Positions 21,072 to 31,492 of a DNA stretch of 64,000 nucleotides are shown one piece after another. The stretch is from contig OX337239.1 of the NCBI GenBank assembly GCA_946965045.2, positions 310,001 to 374,000 on the forward strand, read 5' to 3'. Source of the stretch: Epithemia pelagica. Lineage: Eukaryota > Bacillariophyta > Bacillariophyceae > Surirellales > Surirellaceae. Under the pieces are notes generated by a model. That model ran no database searches and had not been told where the DNA came from. It was given only the letters and a program-made list of their open reading frames with translations. The translations under genes and the position numbers were made by a program. Within the stretch, counting starts at the first letter, position 1. Each line of letters opens with the position of its first letter.

Positions 21072-22389
21072 CGCGAACATACGGTCAGTCTTTCCCGGAG
21101 ATATCATGCGATGGAAACGATATCTATACAGAAACAAAGGTTCTTGGCAAGTGGCGTTCCTGATTCTACGATTGTCTCTATAAGAATAGCCATTTTGAGT
21201 GTAACGGGGCATAAAACAACGGGTCATGGTTTGGTTGACGTACTCGTATCGTATAGCACTGACACGGACTACCTACCTAGTAAAGGCAGTTGCCTGTTTT
21301 TGCAACGACGCCGTACCGCCACTGCTCGACACGCTTAATCGTCCTTCTCTTTTGCGGGGCCACACCACACTCATTTGATGACATTGGGTCGTATGGTGCG
21401 ACGACCAAGGGACCACATCTACACTACCTTGATTACCAGTTAGTATAGGTGTAGCTGAAACCACACGTCTCGTAGAGGTTCCGCCCCGTCCAAAAGAGCG
21501 CACCGCCATTCTTGGCGCCGCAGTACGAAAGCTTGGGAAGGATCATCCATCATGGTAAGTCTGCAATAGACATGGGAAAAAAATAATGTGCGGTCCATCG
21601 TCTTTGTGGTACTCCTAGCTAGGAGTAGCTATTATTTGTCTTGGGTCTGTTTTTGTGGTAGCTATATGTGACGTCACATGCGGACCCACCGCTGACATCA
21701 TCACTAATTCGGATCTTCTTGTGAATTTGACGGACAAGGACACATCTCGCTTTCTCATTTTCTTTCCGACCAAGACTAAAGTCTACCGTGTGTTGGATGC
21801 CCCTTCTCCCTTGTCCGTGTCCCTTGTTGCGTGTGTTGTTGTTGTGTGGGTGGTACTCTTGTTGCTCCATGGTGTGCCGCTTTCTTCTTTCTTGCGTTTG
21901 CTTTTCTGCTTTCTGCGGCTTTCTGGTTTCTTGTTTGTGTCTTTCCGTCTTGGAATTACCGCTTGCAGTCACTACAGACAGTCCCCAATGAGTTAAATGA
22001 CGGGAGACTCTTTGTTTGATACGACATCAGCCAGACCTCCATGGTTGCCTTTGTCACACAACTTTTCGATCGTTCTCGTTTCTCGATACCAGGATGTGAT
22101 GGGTGATGGCGGCCTGCGTCACCCTCCTGCAGTCGATCGTCGCATTAGCAGGATGACCAATGACCACAACAGATGCAGCGGCATTCGGAACTTTGAACAT
22201 TTACAAACGTCCACTCCTCGGTATAAAAAGCAAAAGCCCTTTTGCAAGCAAGCAACAGAGATTTGGATACCACCACCAAACACGCCACATTTTTACTTCT
22301 TTGGCGAAACCATATCTGTGGTGACGTGATAGAAGAATATCGAATACCCTCGGCAGCCTTCCATTCCGAATTTAGAATTCAGTGCCACC
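21072..22389. other. Intergenic region with ACTCCTAGCTAGGAGT palindrome
   Basis: A perfect 16-bp palindrome lies at 21611-21626, one of several GGAGTA/TACTCC palindromes between genes in this window. Small open frames elsewhere have no support. The 3' end carries the promoter of the LRR gene, whose ATG has the context GCCACCATGG. Confidence 0.55.
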
Positions 22390-23955
22390 ATGGGCAACTC
22401 CCTCTCCAACCACCACAACAAGTTTCCCGGAGTCGTGACGGACGATGAATCCGGCTGTGTCGTCTATGGAACCTTTTTGGAACCTCGCCATGTCCACCAA
22501 TTGCATCGCATCCGTCGTGGTCGTCGTGGTCGAACCACCAAGAACAACAACAACAAGAACAACAAACCATTGAAACGATTGAGTTTCTTGTCGTGTACCT
22601 TGGGCGATTGCGAGGGCCATGTCTTTGCCACCACCTTGGCTCGGTATATTACGCGCAATCCGCAATTGGAATGGGTCTTTGTCACGGGACGCTTGCTCTT
22701 GGAGAATCCGGCCCAGGCCTGCATCGTCCTGGAAGCTCTGCACAACCTCACGGCACTCTACCGACTGTGCCTGTGTTTTGGAGGATCCTCGGCGACAGTC
22801 ACTGTGGGCCAAACACTGGGGTCCGTCATCCAGAGACACGGTACCACGCTTCAAGTGTTGCACCTCAATGCCATTTCGTGGCGCGACCATCCACAGGCCT
22901 TGCAGGCCCTGGCACACCACGGACTCCGACACGCCACGGCCTTGCATACATTGGATTTCAGTGAGTGTCGCATGACGGACCAAGGATTTCAAGCCTTTTG
23001 TCAGGGTCTCCTGGAAGAGGATGATAGTGAGGAGGAGAATGATAATGGAACGACGAACCACAACAAGAATAACAAGAATGGTCCAGCCGTTCGCCTTTGT
23101 CTTCGAACCTTGGTGTTGCGACGCAACAAGCTCACGAGTCAATCGTTGCCTTGGGTGGCCAAGCTCTTGACGTGTCTCAGTTTGGAGCACGTGAGTCTGA
23201 GTAAAACCTCCTTGTTTCACCGAGCCACTCCCCATGAGGTCGAATCGTTCGTCGACGCACTCCAACAACACTCGTGCCTCCAGACGCTGGACCTGTCCGC
23301 CTGCGACATGGACGAGACGACACTCCCCTTGGTCTTGGACGCCTTGCGATTCAACCACCGACTGACTTCCTTGGATCTCAGTGACAATCCCTTTCTCCAA
23401 ACAAAAGAAGGAACCTTGTTGAAACACTTGACGCCCGTCGTGTCGCAGTGGACGACCTTGTCGACGCTCACCGTCCAAAACCACAACCATGCCGCCGCCT
23501 GTCGAAACGACTCCTCACCAAACCCTGCAGAACAGGAACCGAGCGACTCGACTAATACGACGAGGCTGCTGTGCCAAGAATTTGTCCAGGCCCTGAGACT
23601 CAACACCAGTCTCACACGTCTGGACATGGACCCGGCCTCCAAAGCTCTGTTGGAGCAACGTCCGGACCAACAACAACAACAACACGGCAAATCCACCAGT
23701 TTGAGTCTCTGGTCGCACGTCAACAATGTGCTGCAATGCAACTTGACACGACAACGATTGGATCGTCGTCGTCCGCATGCCGACTCGATTCCACTGGCGG
23801 TCTGGCCCACGTTTTTGGAACGACTGCTGTCACGAACCGACACGAAAGGACAACAACAAGAACAACCGCATGGTCCTTCCGTGGCACTGTTGGTCCTGCA
23901 ACGACAAGTGCCCAAGATTGTGACGCTTCCTGCAACCCCAAGAACGTCGTGCTAG
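22390..23955 (+). CDS. Leucine-rich-repeat protein with possible N-myristoylation site
   Basis: An intact frame of 521 codons with an excellent start context (GCCACCATGG). Repeats of the RNase-inhibitor-like type recur: LEWVFVTGRLLL, TLQVLHLNAISW, ALHTLDFSECRMTDQGFQAF, CLQTLDLSACDMDETTLPL and RLTSLDLSDNPFL. Acidic and N/K-rich insertions interrupt them (about residues 50-62 and 215-235). The N-terminus MGNSLSNHH fits a myristoylation signal (Gly2, Ser/Thr at position 6), which would place the protein at membranes. Toward the C-terminus it is Q-rich and loses repeat pattern. It is convergent with a kelch gene 366 bp downstream. A dead copy of the same pair lies at 26.85-31.5 kb. Partner and role are unknown. 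Confidence 0.8.
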   Translation: MGNSLSNHHNKFPGVVTDDESGCVVYGTFLEPRHVHQLHRIRRGRRGRTTKNNNNKNNKPLKRLSFLSCTLGDCEGHVFATTLARYITRNPQLEWVFVTGRLLLENPAQACIVLEALHNLTALYRLCLCFGGSSATVTVGQTLGSVIQRHGTTLQVLHLNAISWRDHPQALQALAHHGLRHATALHTLDFSECRMTDQGFQAFCQGLLEEDDSEEENDNGTTNHNKNNKNGPAVRLCLRTLVLRRNKLTSQSLPWVAKLLTCLSLEHVSLSKTSLFHRATPHEVESFVDALQQHSCLQTLDLSACDMDETTLPLVLDALRFNHRLTSLDLSDNPFLQTKEGTLLKHLTPVVSQWTTLSTLTVQNHNHAAACRNDSSPNPAEQEPSDSTNTTRLLCQEFVQALRLNTSLTRLDMDPASKALLEQRPDQQQQQHGKSTSLSLWSHVNNVLQCNLTRQRLDRRRPHADSIPLAVWPTFLERLLSRTDTKGQQQEQPHGPSVALLVLQRQVPKIVTLPATPRTSC

Positions 23956-24321
23956 ACGGAATAACCCCTGTTGGTTGTCTTTTGGTTTTGGTTTCCTGTC
24001 ACCCGATTTGCTATGTATTTTTCTCTGTATCTCCGTAAAGCTAGGCGGTGTTTCAGTAACGATTCTTGTGGTCTACATTCTCTCTAGCTCACCATGCCTC
24101 GCAATTTCGAACCGCGAGATATAGTGGAAAATCTCTCCAGGAGACTCCCTCTATTAGGGCCCAAAGTTCCAATGGCGGAACGATCAAGAAGCGTTCATAC
24201 AATACAACACCAGTTTTACTTTGAGCCTTTAACTGTAAATGGACTCCGGGACTAGATATGTAGTTTTCTTGCTACGATGCTGCTCATCCGATGCTATCTT
24301 TGGGTCCGATGCTATCTTTCC
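23956..24321. other. Convergent 3' spacer shared with duplicated copy
   Basis: Contains a segment around 24200-24240 (ACACCAGTTTTACTTTGAGC and flanks) that recurs almost unchanged at about 30248-30288, in the same position between the dead LRR copy and its kelch partner. This shows that LRR, spacer and kelch were duplicated as a block. Confidence 0.7.
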
Positions 24322-25464
24322 TTAGGTTCGGTAGATTGGAACCTTACCCAATTCCAACAAACGAGAAAATAGCTGACTATTCTTGTCCAAAAGTGAGAGG
24401 GTTTCAATAAACGGTTCTCTCTCATGAAGCCCACCAATCACAGCGATACCATTCGATAAGGAAACCATGCTACAACCATACCTCAACTCTTTCAAGTTGG
24501 GAAGCTTCCAACGCATATGTCTATCGGCATCAAAGACTTCCACAGAAAACGAACTTCCTCGGGGGGTGAATCCTCCTGCAACGACAAGACAGGAACCCAC
24601 TTGGACAACAGCATGTCGCTCTCGAGGCCTAAGATGCTCGTGGATCGTCCAGGACATGGAAGACGGGAACACAGATTCAGCACTATTCGCTGTATCGTCC
24701 AACAACTCGTCAAATTCCAGATGTTCGACTGAGCTCATGGCAAGTCCTCTATGTCTCCCACCAACAGCATATATGCGTTGACGAATCACAGCCATTCCAA
24801 AATAACTTCGAGGTTTTTCCAACGATGGTCCAGATGTGACCAAACATGAATTTCCAAGTGCCGTGTCGAGGATGTCGACCGAAGACCAATCATTATTTCC
24901 ATTGGTCCCACCTGCCACCACAATAAATCTGTCGTGTACAACAGCGGCGGCACATCCCTCTCGTTTTGTAGACAAACGGCAGTTCAACATTGTCCATCCA
25001 CTCGCGCTGCTGGTGGAAGATGAGGATGAATGCGGAAACAACTCCTCAACATTGATGCGCTCGATCGAATCCAAGCTAGAAACGTCTCTTTTTCCCCCAA
25101 TGGCGTAAACAGCGCCATTGCATACCACCGAAGCAAGGCCATTTCGGCTTTCTTGCATAGGGGGTCCTTGTTGCCACTTCGCACGATCACCACAAAATAA
25201 AATAACTGAGTTGGTTGAGGAGTAAGTTCCGTGCAAAACTCCTCCAATAATCACCACAGTCTCGTCGTGTTTCGAGACTGGATGATTCACAACAACCGAC
25301 GTGTGGTACCTCCGATTCCCTCCGAACGGTGGAGGCCAAGGGGCTGGCCTCCATTGCGGTTCTGTTTTATCCTTTTCGTCGGCAAACACCAGACCTGAAA
25401 AGAACGCTTGCTTGTGGATCTCCATTGTAACTATATTCCCTTTTCGGTGCCGTTTTTGTGACAT
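24322..25464 (-). CDS. Kelch-repeat protein, copy 2
   Basis: Intact, 380 residues from ATG 25464. The N-terminal MSQKRHRKGNIVT precedes the family core MEIHKQAFFSGL, so an internal start at that ATG is also possible. Six blades with GG motifs are seen (VVIIGG, GAVYAIGG, RFIVVAGG, RIYAVGG, SCLVVAGG, GIAVIGG) and WTMLNCRLSTKREGCAAAVV is shared with the other copies. It ends LLELGKVPIYRT. No other domain is present. It is the kelch half of the convergent LRR-kelch pair. Confidence 0.85.
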   Translation of the reverse strand: MSQKRHRKGNIVTMEIHKQAFFSGLVFADEKDKTEPQWRPAPWPPPFGGNRRYHTSVVVNHPVSKHDETVVIIGGVLHGTYSSTNSVILFCGDRAKWQQGPPMQESRNGLASVVCNGAVYAIGGKRDVSSLDSIERINVEELFPHSSSSSTSSASGWTMLNCRLSTKREGCAAAVVHDRFIVVAGGTNGNNDWSSVDILDTALGNSCLVTSGPSLEKPRSYFGMAVIRQRIYAVGGRHRGLAMSSVEHLEFDELLDDTANSAESVFPSSMSWTIHEHLRPRERHAVVQVGSCLVVAGGFTPRGSSFSVEVFDADRHMRWKLPNLKELRYGCSMVSLSNGIAVIGGLHEREPFIETLSLLDKNSQLFSRLLELGKVPIYRT

Positions 25465-26790
25465 GCAATTTCAAGGTAGTCGCCGAAAGTAACTTTGTTT
25501 CGTTCTCGCTCCCACACCACGTTGCTCGAACGGCTAGTGGAGATGGCTTTGTGGGAGCCACGCGCTCGCACACACATGATGTACACGCTGCGCGATCTCA
25601 GCAAGCGTTTGGTTCGTTGAACTGGACCGAGCAGTTCTCCAAGAAGCGCGAAAAAACACGAGAGGTGCTGAGAACGGTGGGCATTGTCCAATACAAGCGC
25701 GACATGATATAGCGTGTAACTACCATATCTGAACCGGCGCGAGTTTGTCAAACCATTCTTGGACCATCGGTGGACTGTATCTCGCTTCGTATAACTCGTC
25801 TAGGTCGCACACCACAGACTATGGGAACTACCTAGGGATTTCTTGTCCACACAAACGAGTGCAGTGTCCGTATTGCAATGCCTCTGGGATTGCAGCAGTA
25901 ATAGATATAGGACAGCAGCCGACAGTTACAGAATCCACTACGAAATTGGCCTTATCCTTGTACCAGTTCTTCTCTCCTCTTGTGTTTGTTTGTGAAATGT
26001 GATATTTTCCGTTCCGTGGTCTACTCCAGCACAGTTGTGTGCGCGTACAACGAACCAATGCGGCATTCTTGCAGAGATTCTTCGAGTCCATTTTTTTATC
26101 GGGCTGTTTGCTCTGTGTGGAACCTTTCACTTGATATGACTCAAATTGCTCCAGGATACTAATTTTGAGCACTCGCTTGTCTTGTGTATACATGGCCATC
26201 ATCGTAGTTGTTTAGAAACACTGGATTCGAAATATAGAGCATTGCTATTGCTGGTGGTCGTTGCTAGAGGACCACTCAACTGAGGGAAACAACACACTTG
26301 CGGCATTGCTTTCGTCTCTCGTGCATTGTCAGCAACTAGCGTCCACCATAGACGACAGAACCTAGACTCAACAATTGAACTCAAACAGGTGAAGCACTCG
26401 CTCTGATCTTGAGTACACTCCTTCCCAATAATAAAGCAAGCATTGTCATTCAACACTTGATTCACTCATAGCATTGGCAAGTCTAATGGCAAGTCTACTG
26501 ATCCTGGAACGAAAGCTTGTTTCTTCGAGATGAACCGCCTTCATTCCGCTAGACCGAATGTCACCGGTACTGGCGGATGATTCCACTGGGATCGTGGTGG
26601 AGATCAGTCGACTGTGTGGCCATGGTTCCATGGTCGATCGGTTTCCGAGTTCCGAATGGAAAGAGCGCGCGAATACGCCGGCCGGAATGGGTATGGGGCG
26701 GCCGGTGCGTGTACTCCGAGATGGACGAGTCTATGTAATTGTAGCAGCGTCGGGCGGTGCAGTGTCTCGACAGGCACCACATCTCTTTTG
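25465..26790. repeat. Duplicated kelch-upstream block, copy A
   Basis: The part at about 26170-26790 is clearly homologous to 36780-37430, the region behind kelch copy 4. Shared landmarks include GTGGCAAGTCTACTGA-like sequence, GAGCATTGCTATTGCT and CATTCCGC-AGACCGA. A weaker related stretch follows kelch copy 3 (about 31900-32110). On the minus strand 26446-26631 a short frame (STGDIRSSGMKAVHLEETSF) resembles the corresponding frame at 37100-37207. No complete gene was recognised. Confidence 0.65.
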
Positions 26791-26849
26791 CTCGCAGATG
26801 CGTATACAGAATACAGAATACGTATTACGAATACCATGTACAGAAATCA

Positions 26850-26965
26850 TCTCCAGAAGGGCCATGATCTCGCCATGAACGTCTTTCGAGTAGTGACTCT
26901 TCGGTACGCAATTGGAATGGGTCTTTGGGACAGGTCGGTTGCTGTTGGAGAGTAGTGCTCAGACT
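26850..26965 (+). pseudogene. LRR gene copy, 5' remnant left of insertion
   Basis: Sequence such as GCAATTGGAATGGGTCTTTG (26911 on) aligns with the intact LRR gene at about 22665-22715 and encodes QLEWVFGTGRLLLE, against QLEWVFVTGRLLLE in the intact gene. About ten bases are missing just upstream. The match ends at CAGACT (26960-26965), where importin-alpha-like sequence begins. Confidence 0.7.
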
Positions 26966-29314
26966 GCCGTGATCTGGACGGTACAGATGATTCGCAAAAA
27001 GAAGAGAATCGCTTGCAAGCTCGTCGAGGGCTTCTAACGAAAGCAGATTCATCATTTTTGTCAGCACATGCCTTGGACAAGGAGAATGCCCAAAGTTCAA
27101 TCGAATCGGTTCTTTCTCAGTCAATGGAAGTCTTCCGAAATTGGGACCAGACCTCCAATCTGTCAAACAATGACTTGATCTTCAATACTGTCCGAGACAA
27201 ACGAAACCTGACTTGTATCCCGCATAAGCCTCCTATGGAGAAGATCTGTACTTCGGGAGTTGTTCCGTATTTGCATCGTGTCCTACAACAACTGGATGAT
27301 TATCTACAACTGCAGTTCGAGTCAACATGGGCCCTGACAAATATGACATCATCTACCTCGAACACAGTGGTTTCCTCTGTGGCAGAGTTCCCTGGCATGG
27401 TACATGAGCTAGGGCGACTGGTTGTGTTCGGTAAAACGGCCGATTTACGCTTTTAGTCGGCGTGGTGCATTGGCAACATCGCGGCCGAATCGTCCAAATA
27501 CAGAGATGGGCTTCTCAAAATGGATTCCGTAAGAAATGGATTTGTTCAAAACATTATCAGCCCCAAGACGAAAACACTCCTTGGACACTTTAAATGGGCT
27601 CTTAGTAACATTCTTAGAGACAGTTCCCATCGCGATATCGTGGAAACAAAGTGTTTCGTACGCCCGCTGGTGAGGATCCTCGAAGAATCTTCAAGAGACA
27701 ATGTCCAGCTGAGGTTGGACGTTTGCTACTGTCTTCAATATCTTGCGGAAGGCAATGTAGAAGATGGAAGTCGCCCACAACTCCTGATTGACTTCTTCAA
27801 GGTGCTCCCTACCTTGAATAAAGTTCTCCAAGACGAAGTGACTTCAAAATGCCCGACCCCCAAGCTTCTTGTACGTCTTACTCGATGCTTCGGAATGATT
27901 GCCTCCGGAAACGCAATGCAAACAGACTTGTTATTATCCACGGGGATTCTTGACTTCATCGTTCCATTGGTACACGTCAAGAACAAGGCAGTTGTAAATG
28001 AGACAATGTGGCTACTCTCCAACATTGCCGGAGGGACGAAAGACCAGGCGGAAGCTCCGGCGAAACGGAGCCGCATTTTGAGGGAGTTCGTGAAGGCCTC
28101 CCACTCCGACAATTGGGCCACACGGAAAGAGGGTTTGTGGACCCTTTGTAATCTCCTTTCGAATAATTCTCCAACACAAACGATAGCTGTTGTAAGCGCG
28201 GGGGCGATTTTGCCGTTTTCCGCGAGTCTCCAAATATCAGAATCCGATCTGTTGATATCGATCTTGGATAGCCTATATAGGATGCTGGTCTATGATGCTA
28301 ACCAACCGAATAACAACATGCCGACTGTAATCGAGGAAGAAGGGGGACTCGATGCTATCGAAGCACTGTTGAATCATCGGAACGATCAAGTATACGAGAA
28401 AGTCCTGAAGATAATTGAAGATCATTTCGGGACTGAACCCGACTTAGCGGAAGAAGATCCCAACGCTGGTCCCAAACTTTTTCGGGCTTTCGCCCTCTGC
28501 AAAGAATTTGTTTCCTGCGGACTGTTCAGTCATTGGAGGGGTTGGAAACTCAAAGGGCGTCTGCTCAATGTCGGGCGGTGTTGTGTCTCCCTCCTGTTTC
28601 GGTCGGCTGCGATGACGGCAATGCCAACGAACATGCCCATGGAATTTGCGGTGATAGAATCGACTCGCAACAATCAACGACAGAAATTTTGTTTGTGGAG
28701 TAGTCGTCATACATTGGTGGTGTCGCTGCAAGCGCAGTTCTGAAGTGTGTGACATCATAAACAGGTGAGAACTCTGAGTCTGGGGGTCTGGTAGGTAGAA
28801 CTCGGCTTCCATTCCGTGAAACTCCCGAACCGTTGCTTGGAAGTTAGTATCTGCGGGTCTTTCTCCAGTCCAAGGGTGAATGCCCGTCAATCCACCAAGC
28901 CGCGGTCTTGTCGGTGCAACGCTTACTCGCGGTGTAGGCGGTGGTGGTGGCCTCTGAGGCGGTCTCAATGGAGCTGTAGCCATGGTCGATTCCAGTCTTC
29001 CAGTTTCCTCGTTTCAAACTTGGTTTGATCCCGTTCTCGTCGTCGTTGTATCAGCAATGCTCTTACAACTCGCTACTTGGGCTCACAACCTGCCGTGATC
29101 TGAACGGTACAGATGCAATGGATGTTGTACGCAACAGAGACGATACTCTGATATGGTCAACAAGCAGCAAGGAAGATGTTGGAAGAGATGCAATACAACA
29201 ATCAAACAGTTCGAAATTATGATTCGGGACAAGAGGGGAGAGATTTTATCTACCTTAGTGGCTCGACTCGCTCGCTGTACAATACTACCCCAGCTATACC
29301 TCACTTCCGTGACA
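26966..29314 (+). pseudogene. Importin-alpha-like (IBB + armadillo) pseudogene inserted in LRR copy
   Basis: Right after the insertion point a broken importin-beta-binding segment is visible (TVQMIRKKKR, then in another frame LQARRGLL). Armadillo repeats follow: SGVVPYLHRVLQQLDDYLQL, ALTNMTSSTSNTV, SAWCIGNIAAESSKYRD, LSNILRDSSHRDIVE, ETMWLLSNIAGGTKDQAEAP and KEGLWTLCNLLSNN. At 27454-27456 TAG interrupts repeat DLR-F-stop-SAWCIGNIA where the family has EQ-SAW, so a Gln codon has probably become a stop. The frame then stays open from 27457 to 28743, but after about 28480 it is no longer importin-like. Importin alpha is the nuclear-import adaptor and is usually about 530 residues. A second short copy of the IBB start (TGCCGTGATCTGAACGGTAC and on) lies at 29091-29115. 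The block is flanked by CAGACT on both sides. Confidence 0.8.
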
Positions 29315-30180
29315 CAGACTTGCATTGTCCTCAAGGCCCTTCACAAGTTCGACATCACTGAACACTGAACCGATTGTGCCTGTGGAGGATCGTCGGCCAC
29401 CACTGCCAACGTGGGCCAAGCACTGAGTTCCGTTTCCTTGACACATTGTACCAAGCTCCAATTGTTGCATCTCAATGCCAGTTCCTGGCGGGACCATCCG
29501 CACACATTGGATCTCAGTGACTGTCGCACTACGGACCAGGGATTTCAAGCCTTTTGTCCGGGACTCCTAGAGAAGATGATGATGATGAGGGGGAGAAGAA
29601 TGGACGAACGAACCACAACAACAATGGTCCTGCAGTCTGTGTTTGCCCCTTCGAACCTTGGTGTTGCGAGGGAACAAGCTCACACGCAAATCGTTGCCAT
29701 GTGAGTCTATGTAAAACCTCCTTGTTTCACCAAGCCACTCCAAACGAGGTCGAATCGTTTGTCCACGCACTGAAAAACACACTTGCCTCCAAACGCTGGA
29801 CGTGTCATCTTGCGACATGGACAAGGCCACACTCCCCTTGGTCTTGGACGCCTTTTGCGATTCAACCACCGACTCGCTTCCATGGATCTGAGCGACAATC
29901 CCTTTCACCAAAAGGAGTACAACGAGAAGGCACTGTCGTTGAACTAATTGATGCCTGTCGGGGCACAATGGACCACCTTGTCGACGCTTACCATCCAACA
30001 AAACCACAGACATGCCTTCTGTGGACAGAACTCCCTGAACAGGGACCGACCGACTCGACTACTTACTACAAGGCTGCTGTGCCAGGAATTTGTCCTGGCT
30101 TTGCGGCTAGCTCACCTACAATCCATAGCTTTTATTGTACCTTGTCTCACCATTTCGAACCGCGAGAAAGTATCACTCAA
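29315..30180 (+). pseudogene. LRR gene copy, 3' remnant right of insertion
   Basis: The sequence resumes the LRR gene exactly where the left remnant stopped: TCIVLKALHKF against ACIVLEALHNL in the intact gene. It continues through LLHLNASSWRDHPHTLDLSD, TTDQGFQAFCPGLLE, TSLFHQATPNEVESFVHAL and TTRLLCQEFVLALRL. Deletions and at least three frameshifts are present, and the C-terminal 100 residues are unrecognisable. It is convergent with kelch copy 3, as in the intact pair. Confidence 0.85.
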
Positions 30181-30280
30181 CTAGAGAAAGCAAGACTCAA
30201 GCCATACCTTTCGCAAAGTTCCACTGGCTGAACGATCAAGCATCGTAAATACAATACAACACCAGTTTTACTTTGAGCCT

Positions 30281-31492
30281 TTAACTGTATGTAGACTCTG
30301 TGACGCGATTTGCAGTTTTCTTGCTATGATGCTGCTCATCCGATGCTATCTTTGAGTTCGAAGCTATCTTCCCTCGGGCTCGGTAATCGACTGGAACCTT
30401 ACCCATTTCCAACAAACGAGCAAATAGCTGACTACTCTTGTCCACAAGTGAGAGGGTTTCACACGACTCTGTCGCACCATTCCCACCAATCACAGAGATA
30501 CCATTCGACATGGAAACCATGCTACAACCATACCTCGACTCTTTCAAGTTGGGAAGCTCCCAACACATACGTTTATCGGCATCTAGAACTTGCACAGAAT
30601 TCCAATCTTCACCGTGGGTAAATCCTCCTGCAACGACAAGACAAGAACCCACTTGAACTACAGCATGAAGCTCTCGAGGCGACTTGAGACTAAGATGCTC
30701 GTGGATCGTCCAGGACTTGGACAATGCGAACACAGATTCCGCATTATTCGCTGTATCGTCCAACAAGCTACCAAATTCCAGATATTCGACCGAGTTCGAG
30801 GGATCAATATTGATCCCACCAACAGCATAAATGCGTTGGCGAATGACAGCCATTCCAAAATACCTTCGAGGTTTTCCCAACGATGGTCCAGATGTGACAG
30901 TACATGAATTTCCACATGTCGTGTCGAGGATGTCAACCGATGATAAATCATTCAATCCATTCAATCCATTGAACCCCCCGGCCACTACAATAAATCGGTC
31001 ATGTACAACAGCGGCGGCACACCCCTCTCGTTTTGTAGACAAACGACAGTTCAACATCCTCCATCCATTCGCGTTGATGGCGGAAGATGAGGATAAATGC
31101 TGAAACAGCTCCCAAACATGGATACGTTCAATCGAATCCAAGCACGATGCGCGGTTGTACCCACCAATGGCGTAAACAGCGCCATTGCATACCACCGAAA
31201 CATGACCATTTCGGCTTTCTTGCATAGGGGGTCCTTGTTGCCACTTCGCACGATTACCACATAGTAGAATAACTGAATTTGTTGTGGAGAAAATTTCCTG
31301 CAAAACTCCTCCGATAATCACCACAGTCTCGTGGTGTTTCGAGACTGGATGAGGCACAACAACCGACGTGTGGTACCTCCGATTCCCTCCTAGCAGTGAA
31401 GGCCAAGCGGGTGGCCTCCATTGCGGTTCTGTTTTGTCCTTTTCGTCGGCAAACACCGGTCCAGACAAGAGCGCTTGTTCTTGGATCTCCAT
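30281..31492 (-). CDS. Kelch-repeat protein, copy 3
   Basis: An intact 403-residue frame from ATG 31492 (MEIQEQALLSGPVFADE), the conserved family start. It has six GG blades (VVIIGG, GAVYAIGG, RFIVVAGG, RIYAVGG, SCLVVAGG, GISVIGG). The C-terminus is longer than in copies 2 and 4, ending in a K/S/T-rich tail after LLEMGKVPVDYRARGK. A 155-bp stretch (30998-31152) encoding HVWELFQHLSSSSAINANGW and neighbours is identical to copy 4 while flanks differ. It pairs convergently with the dead LRR copy. Confidence 0.85.
   Translation of the reverse strand: MEIQEQALLSGPVFADEKDKTEPQWRPPAWPSLLGGNRRYHTSVVVPHPVSKHHETVVIIGGVLQEIFSTTNSVILLCGNRAKWQQGPPMQESRNGHVSVVCNGAVYAIGGYNRASCLDSIERIHVWELFQHLSSSSAINANGWRMLNCRLSTKREGCAAAVVHDRFIVVAGGFNGLNGLNDLSSVDILDTTCGNSCTVTSGPSLGKPRRYFGMAVIRQRIYAVGGINIDPSNSVEYLEFGSLLDDTANNAESVFALSKSWTIHEHLSLKSPRELHAVVQVGSCLVVAGGFTHGEDWNSVQVLDADKRMCWELPNLKESRYGCSMVSMSNGISVIGGNGATESCETLSLVDKSSQLFARLLEMGKVPVDYRARGKIASNSKIASDEQHHSKKTANRVTESTYS

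Noticed and set aside
22372-23490. 372-codon minus-strand frame opposite the LRR gene
   Set aside because: Antisense shadow of a strong LRR coding sequence; no independent motif or start.
28444-28983. Minus-strand proline-rich frame MATAPLRPPQRPP
   Set aside because: It lies inside the inserted importin-like block and opposes importin codons at its end. No domain, so kept only as a possibility.
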